Shown here: one piece after another, positions 53,801 through 62,800 of the stretch
Layout of the letters: the number at the start of each line of letters is the position of its first letter
How positions within the stretch are numbered: the stretch's first letter is position 1
NCBI RefSeq assembly: GCF_021646545.1
Contig: NZ_JAKIRP010000003.1
Span: 496,001-560,000, forward strand
Length of the DNA stretch: 64,000 bases
Direction: 5' to 3'
Source of the DNA: Chitinophaga filiformis
Lineage (GTDB): Bacteria > Bacteroidota > Bacteroidia > Chitinophagales > Chitinophagaceae
The notes under the pieces: generated by a model
What the model was told of the DNA's origin: nothing
What the model saw: only the letters and a program-made list of their open reading frames with translations
Databases searched by the model: none
Position numbers and translations under genes: made by a program

Positions 53801-56800
53801 AAACATGCCAGCAAACTACTTACCTGTGTTATACCTGCTTTCAATGCAACGGCTACCGTTGATTGTATAGCTGTACGCTGCCCCAGGTGGGCTGCCAACG
53901 CCGTATAACGCGCTGTCAGTTCTTCGTAACTAATGGCGCCCTCTCCATCCATGATCGCTATTTTATCCGGCTGTTGTACTGCCTGTGCTGCAATAACATC
54001 TGTCAGCAGCGGATACACAGGCGCTGATATCCGTGCATTGAATGATGCCGCGTGTGATTCATCATCTCTGTAAGCCAGCGAGGAGACCGGCGCTTCCGGC
54101 GACTGAAGGGCCAATACCAGTAACGCCTGCAGGTCTTTAATGATCTGCACTATGCGTTCCCTGTCGAACAGGTCTGTGCTATACTCAATATTACCGCTGA
54201 TATATCCTTCTTCTTCCGCAAAGAGGAATCGCAGATCACCTTTACTTGTTTTCAGTTCCCCTGGCAGCGGAACAACGTCCAGTCCTTCGATTTCCAGTGC
54301 ATCCAATGGCTCCAGGCGGATGTTCTGTAGTATCATCACCACATCAAAAACAGGGTTCCGGCTTACATCTTCTCCTGCTCCCAATATTTCCACCAGTCTG
54401 TCAAACGGATACACCTGGTGTTCAAACCCAGCTGTGGCTGTTTGCTTCACCTGTTGCAGCAACACATTGAATCCGGCATCGCCGTCCACGTGAGTGCGTA
54501 ATGCCAGTGTATTAAGATAATAGCCGATCTGGTCTTCGAGGTCTGCATGATCTCTTCCTGCTACCGGCGTTCCGATTATAATATCACGCTCCCCGCTGTA
54601 CCGGTATAAGAGGGCCTTCACCAGCGATAATAATCCCATGAATAGTGTAGCCTGGTTCTCCTTTACATATTGCCTTAATGCAGCACTGCTTTCTTCAGAA
54701 AAACGGAATGTCAGCTGTTCTCCACTGAAGGAAGGCCTTGCCGGTCTTGGTCTGTCGGCCGGTAAAGTGAGCTGTGGCAAAGTTCCACTTAACTGTTGCA
54801 ACCAGTACTGCTCATGTGCAGCCAGGCGCTCACCGGTCAGTTCCTGCGCCTGCCATAGCGTATAATCTTTGTATTGAATACGCAAGGGCGTCAGCGGATC
54901 AGCGTCCCCCTTCACGCCGGCATTATAGCTGGTCAGCAGATCTTTTATTAACACCTGCATAGACCATTCATCTGAAATAATATGATGCAATACCAACAGC
55001 AATACGTGTTCCTCTGCCCCTGTCTGCAGCAACGATACCCGCAGCAGCGGTCCCTGGTCCAGCACAAACTTATGTTCTCCTGCCAGGCGGATACGCGTGA
55101 TTATCTCTTCGTCCTGTTGTTGCACACCCTGCAGATCTTCATACGCGATGCGGCAATCAGCCTCCAGTATCTGCTGCATGGGAGTACCTTCACGGGTGAC
55201 GAATATCGTCCGCAGACTTTCATGTCTCGCCACTACTGCTGCAAACGCTGCTTCCAGTACATCCCGTCTCAACTGACCAATGATGCGGTAAACCTCCATG
55301 CCATTAAATGCCTGTACATCCCCTAAGCGCAATGTCTGCAGCCATAAGCGCTGCTGTGCGTGTGATAGTGGGTAGTATGCAGCTTCCGGTGCCACAGGAA
55401 TTTCCCTGAACTGCTGTTGCTGCACCTGATCAATCAGGGCTGCCAGGCTTGCCAGTATAGTATTGCCGAAAATATCCCCGATGGATAACTGGGCGCCAAA
55501 CTCACGGTATATTCTTGTGATCAGCTGGATAGCTTTCAGTGAATGGCCGCCGGATAAAAAGAAATCGCTGGAAAAGCCAATATCGCCTCGTTGTAATATC
55601 TCTTTCCAGATAACCAGCAGGCGCTGTTCTGTTACTGTTCCTCCTGTTTCTTCGGCTGCTACCGGCTGATCGGTGGGAACCGGTAAATGCCGGTAGCTGA
55701 TCTTACCACTGCTGTTTAGCGGTAAGGCTTCCAGGTGTATGAACCTGGAGGGTATCATATACTCCGGTAAACTTCTTGCCAGGAACTGCCGTAATACAAG
55801 ACCGTCAATCGCATTCTGAGCCGCATAATAGGCCAAAAGATACTTATCGTCACCCGAAGTCCTCACAACAACAGCAACGCCGTTAATGCCCGGGAAAAGG
55901 GACAATGCCTGCGCTATCTCATCCTTCTCTATCCTGAAACCGCGGATCTTGACCTGATTGTCGATACGTCCGCTGAACTGCAGATTACCATCCGGCAGCC
56001 AGCGGCCTTTATCTCCCGTTCTATACAGCAAGCCACTGCCAAAAGGATTGTCAATAAATTTATCTGTTGTCAACTCCGGACGGTCAAGGTATCCGGCCGA
56101 CAGACCAGCACCCGCAATACACAGTTCACCGTCTACACCCACCGGCTGGATGGCGGATGCGGCATTTAATACATACACCTGTACGTTACTGACAGGCTGG
56201 CCAATCGGCAGGGCGCGCCTGCCGGTATCAGATGCACTCACTTTGTACAAGGTGGTACATACTGTATTCTCGGTAGGTCCATAGCCATTATAGCAAGTGG
56301 TATATGCAGCGGCCCGTACTAAAGCTTCCACCGGCGCCACATCTCCTGCGGTGATCATGAAACGCAATGCAGACAACCTTTCCGGTGGCAGCAAAGCCGC
56401 AAAAGCAGACGGGAATACAGCTGCAGTGATACTTGTTGCGGTGATATAGTCTAAAAGCTGCTCTGCACTCTTTACGGTATTCTCTTCCGGTATTACCAAT
56501 ACGCCACCTCCACATATTGCCATAAAGGTTTCGAAAACGGCGCCATCAAAAGAGAAGGAAGAGAACAACAACACCTTGTCTTCTCTGCCGACTGTTAAGA
56601 TGTGTTGCTGGTTGAATACCATGTTTACAGCGCTGCTATGCCCGATCTTTACGCCTTTCGGCTGACCTGTAGATCCGGATGTATAAATAATATAAGCCAG
56701 GTCATTTGCTGCTACGGCAACTGCCGGATTTTCCAGCGGCAGGTCTGCATTATACAGTTCGATATCCATGACTACCAGCGATCCGCTGAAATAATCAATA

Positions 56801-59800
56801 TCAAACATGAAAGCAGATTCTGTCAGCAATATTTTCGCGCCTGCATCTTCCAGCATAAAGCGGATACGGTCTTTCGGAAGTTGACTGTCTACCGGCAGAT
56901 AAGCCAATCCGGCTTTCAGGGCGCCCAATAAGCCAATGATCTGCCACTCATTCCGGCCGGGCATAATGGCCGCAATGTTTCCTTTTTCCACATGATGTGT
57001 ATCGAGGAGCAGTCTTGCCAACTGGTTTGCACGCTCATTCAATGTGCGATAGCTGCAAGTCCATCCCGGACCTTCCAATGCAATAGCATCCGGATGAAGC
57101 TCTGCCTGCTCTTCGAAAAGATCTATCAGTGTTTCCTTTGTCGGGAAAATAACGGTTGTATCGTTGAAAGATGCCAGCAGGTCCTGCTCAACATCAGATA
57201 AGAGCTCAAATGTCTGAAGGCTCTTTTCCGGAGCCGACAAGACCGACGTCAGGAGCTGCTGCAGGTGAGTAGTCATCCGCTGTATGCGGTCAGGATTGTA
57301 TAGGTCAGAATTATACTCGAGTGTCAATCCGATACCGGAAGCTGTATCCGTAAAGAAGAAGCGCAGGTCGATCTTACTCACCGGTAATTGTATAAACGCG
57401 TCTTCAACATGTAAGCCCGGCATTGCAGGCAGTGGTTGTTCACTGGTATTATCCAGTACTACCACCACATCAAACAGTGGCGCTCTGCTCATATCCCGCT
57501 CCAGGTCCAGCTCATCTACCAGCATATCGAATGGATATACCTGGTGCGAATACGCTTCAAGCGCGGCCTGTTTTACCTGCTGCAATAATCTGCGGAAACT
57601 TTCCCTCCCATCAAACTGAGAGCGCAACACCAGGGTGTTAATAAAAAATCCTATCTGGTGTTCCAGGTCAGGATGCTCGCGTCCCGCCGACGGCGATCCG
57701 ATAATAATATCTTCCTGTCCTGTATAACGGTATAATAACGTTTTTACCAATGTCACCAATCCCATGAAGAGCGAAGCGCCTTCTGAAGCTGCCAGTTCTT
57801 TCAGACCATTACTTAATGTTTCCGGCAATTTAATATATACTTGTCCGCCGTTATAGGTCTGCACAGGAGGTCTTGGATGATCAACGGGCAGGTCGAGCAC
57901 CGGAATGTCTCCTTCAAACCGGTTCAGCCAGTATGCACGGTGTTGCTGCACCTTCTCTCCTGTCAGCTCCGTTTCCTGCCATGCCGCGTAGTCTTTATAT
58001 TGTCCTTTCAGTAACGGTAAGTCGTATGGTGTTCCTGTAAGCGCTGCGTTATATACTGCAATCAGCTCTTCCAGTATAACGCGTAATGAGCGTTCATCTG
58101 AAATAATATGGTGCATGGACAATACGAACAGGTATACCTCATCTGCTGTCTGCATCAATTTCGCTTTCATTAACGGACCATTCTTCAGATCAAATGGTTC
58201 GAGGGCCAGTTGCATCGCTGCGGTTCTAGCCTGCTCTTCCGCCTGCGGGTGATCTCGCAGATCTTCCAGCTGCAATGCAAATCCGCTTTCTGCTGCTGTC
58301 CGTATACGCTGCATGGGTACGCCGTCCACCACTTCAAAGACGGTGCGCAGACTTTCGTGACGTTCTATCAAAGTATTGAATGCTGTTGTCAATGCATCCC
58401 GATCCAGCTGACCTTCCAGCCGGTAGCATACCGGCAGGTTATAAGCAATAGAACCTTCCGGTTCAAACTGGTCCAGCACCCATAGTCTACGCTGTGCATG
58501 CGACAACTTATAGTACTTCTGTGCAGCCACTCGACTGATGGGCGAATAACTGCCTGCCTGTGTCCTGTCAATCTCTGCTGCCAGATCAGACAATACCGGG
58601 TACAGGAAAAGGTCTTTCAATTCTATTCTTATACCCAGCTGTTTATATAAGCGGGTTACTACCTGTATACCCTTCAGGGAATGTCCACCTGCATCAAAGA
58701 AATGATGCTTTGTACCCAGTTGCTCATTCCCCAGTATCTCTTTCCATATTTCCAGTAATACAGCTTCTGTCGGTGTTACAGGTTGTTCAACCGCTACCTC
58801 TATATCGGCCTGTGGCGCTTTCAGTGCTTTACGGTCAATCTTACCACTGTTGTTCATCCTAAATTGCTCCACCTGTACAAAGTACGATGGCAGCATATAC
58901 TCAGGTAAAAACTGTTGCAGGTGAGTACGCAGTGTAGCGCTTGTTATAGTGCCTGTTGCTGTGTAATAGGCCGCCAGGTATTTATCCGCATCACTGCCAA
59001 AAGCCTTTACTACCGCAGCGCTGACACCCGGATAGCTTAACAGTGCCTGTTCCACTTCTCCGGTTTCAATTCGATAACCTCTGATCTTTACCTGGTCATC
59101 CAGTCGTCCGGTGAAATCAATGTTACCATCGGTCAGCCAGCGTCCTGTATCACCTGTTCTATATAAAAATCCCTCTCCATAAGGGTCTTTGATAAATTTC
59201 GTCGCTGACAGCATTTCATTATTGTAATATCCCATGGCTACGCCCGCGCCTGCAATGCATATTTCACCGCTGATGCCTACAGGCAACAACTGCTGTAGTT
59301 CATCCAGTATATACACACGTACATTATGCACAGGTTTTCCTATGGGCAGTTTGCCCAGGCCTGCGTCTGCAGAGGTTACCTGGTAAGAGCTGGCCCATAC
59401 TGTAGCTTCTGTAGGACCATAACAGTTATAGTAATCAGCGAAAGCGGCACATGCAACTGCTGTAGGCACATGTGCAACATCACCAGCTGTAATGATCTTT
59501 CGCAGGAAATGCAGTTTGGTAATATCCAACGCTGTCAGATAAGAGACTGGTAATATCACAACTGTAACGCCTGCTGCTTCCATGTATTCCGTTACCCTGG
59601 CGCCATCCCTCCCTAAGGCAGCAGGAATCAACACAAGCGTTGCTGCGGCAGCAAAGGCCATAAAGATCTCTGCTACGGAAGCATCGAAAGAAGGAGATGC
59701 AAACTGCAATACCCTGTCGGTTGTGGTAGTACCAAAAACTGACAGTTCGTTATGCACCATATTCACCACACCGGCATGATTGATCATTACCCCTTTGGGC

Positions 59801-62800
59801 TTACCGGTTGAACCGGAGGTATAGATAATGTATGCCAGATCGGACGGGCCGGAAAGTGGCGGCAGATTATCTTCGCTTTTGGGTAATTCGGGTATTTCAA
59901 TATCGGCGACCAGCAATTGTCCGGTGAAATAGGTTACATCCAGCAGATAGTCTGATATTGTTATGAGTAATGGTAAGCCAGTATCGTCTATAATATACCT
60001 GATCCTTTCAACAGGGTAAGACGCATCGATCGGTACATAGGCGCCTCCTGCTTTCAATACACCAAGAATGGAAATAATCAGCCACTCCTGCTGACCAGCC
60101 ATTACACCAACAGGTGTACCCGGCTCAACGCCATGTTGCTGCCGCAATACTTTTGCCAGGCGATTGGCTTTCTCATTCAGGGCCTTGTATGTCATCGACC
60201 TGTCGCCCGATACAAGTGCTATGGCATCCGGCGATTGCTTCACCTTCGTTTCAAAAAGATCTGCCAGTGTCAGGCCTTGTGGGTAGGCGAATTCTGTTTT
60301 GTTAAATACCGACAATATCTGCGTACGTTCTGCTTCAGGCAGCATGTTCAACCTTGCCAGTTCCGTTTCGGGATCACGGGCCACTGCTATCATGAGGCTT
60401 TCCAGGTGCTGCATCATGCGTAGCATACGGTCTTCATCATACAATTCCTTACTATATTCCAGCTTCAGATAAAGTCCTTCGCTGGTTTCCCGGAATGTAA
60501 AATGCAGGTCAACCTTGCTCAGCCCAGGCTTCAGTACCACTTCAGTGATCTCTATATCATTCATCTCAGGATACAGATCTTCAGCGGTATTCTCCAAAGT
60601 GATCACAATGTCGAACAATGGCGCACGGCTGATATCGCGTTCCAGTCCCAGTTCATCCACCAGCATATCAAAAGGATATGCCTGATGTGCATAGGCACTG
60701 AAGGCGGTTTCCCTTAGTTCCCACAGATACTGACGGAAGGGAGTCCTGCCACCGGGATAAGAGCGCAAAGGCAGAATGTTCAGATAATAGCCGATCTGAT
60801 TCTCCAGGTCTGTATGGTCCCTGCCAGCTACCGGCGTACCTACAATAATGTCTTCCTGTCCGCTGTACCGGAATAACAGGGTTTTCACCAAGGCCGTAAG
60901 CAGTATAAAACGCGTGGCTTGCTCCTGTCGGCACAAAAGATCCAGGCCACTGATACCTTCCTGGTTAAATTGATAAGTGACCTGCCCGCCACTGTAATGC
61001 TGTACCACCGGCCTTAGCCTATCTGCCGGCAATTCCAGCTTGGGTAATGTACCACCCAGCTGTTCTTTCCAATATTTCCTGTGGAGCATGAGCTGCGCAT
61101 CGTTCAGCGCCTCCAGCTGCCATGCAGCATAGTCTTTATAATGTATCCTTAAGGATGGTAGCGGTGTAACGCTTCCCTGCCGGAAGCTGTTATAGTAATA
61201 CAACAGTTCACGTATCAGCAGGCGGATAGACCATTCGTCTGCTATGATATGATGTATACATAAAAAGAATAACCTTTCGTCATCTGCTGTTTGCAATAAG
61301 TGCACCCGCAGCAATGGAGCGTCAGACAAATCAAATGGCTGTAATGCCAGTTCCAATGCTCTTGTTTCAGCAGCCCTCCGTGCATCCTGCGCTCCACGAA
61401 GGTCTTCTCTGACGATTGTAAAGGCGAGATGCTCTATTGAGATAATCTCCTGCACCGGATTATCGCCTCTCATTACAAAGCGCGTACGCAGGCTCTCATG
61501 ACGGGCCAGCAATGTGTTGAAAGCATTCTTCAATGCCACTTCGTGCAATGGGCCATTAAAGTAGTAGCTCATTGGCAGATTGTATAACACTGCATTACCT
61601 TCCAGCTGATGTAACAGCCATAATCTGCGTTGTGCGTGTGACAAGGGATAATATTCCTGCGACGCCACTTCCGGAATATGCGTATATGCACTGTGGTCTG
61701 CCTTTTTTACTGCTGCAGCAAATGCGCTTAATACGGGATAGCGGAACAGGTCTTTTAACTCCGCCCTGATCTGAAGGTCTCTGTATATTCTCGCAATCAC
61801 TTGTATGGCCTTCAGTGAATGACCACCCAGGTGAAAGAAATTATCTGTTACACTCAAAGTATCCACACCCAATATCTCCTGCCATATGGCGGCGATGCTA
61901 CGCTCTGCTTTTGTTACCGGTGCCACATATTCCCGCGTATCATGCAATTCCGGCAGTGGTAACGCCTTTCTATCAATTTTTCCATTCGCATTCACAGGCA
62001 ATTGTTCCAGCTGTACAAATGCAGATGGTATCATGTATGCCGGCAGGAATGCAGAAAGGTAATTATGTAACGCTGCCGTATCTATTTTTACAGATGCGAC
62101 GAAATAAGCCACCAGCTTTTGCTCCCTGTCAACAGTTTTCAACACTACCACAGCCTGTAAGATGCCTTCGTATTGGTTGATCTGTTCTGCGATCTCTCCT
62201 GTCTCTACACGATACCCTCTGATCTTCACCTGCTCATCTTCCCTGCCTGAGAAATACAATACACCGTCAAAGCCAATGGCACATTTGTCGCCCGTGCGGT
62301 ACAATACGCCTTCTGCTATTGATGGTATTTCAATAAACTTCTCTGCCGTTAGTGCCGGTCGCTTCCAGTAACCATCTGACAGCCCTGCGCCACCTATAAA
62401 AAGATTGCCCGGTACACCTGCAGGCACCGGCATAAAATGATCGTCCAGCAGGTAAATATTTGTATTCGCAACAGGTCTTCCCAGGGGAATAACAGCATCG
62501 GCAGCTGTTACTTTATGAGCGGCAGACCATATTGTTGTTTCTGTAGGACCATACACATTCCATACTTCTGCAGCTGCACCCAATAACTGAACAGCCAGTG
62601 TGCGGCTAAGCGCTTCACCGCCACACAACAACTTCATACCATTGTGACCACTCCAGCCATGCTCAAATAAGAGACTCCATAGTGAGGGTGTTGCCTGCAT
62701 GATGGTTGGTTGTTGTGCATGGATCATTTCCTGTAAGAGGAATGGCGTGTTTACAACATCATTTGCTGCGAGGATGACGGTTGCTCCATTAAGCAAGGGC

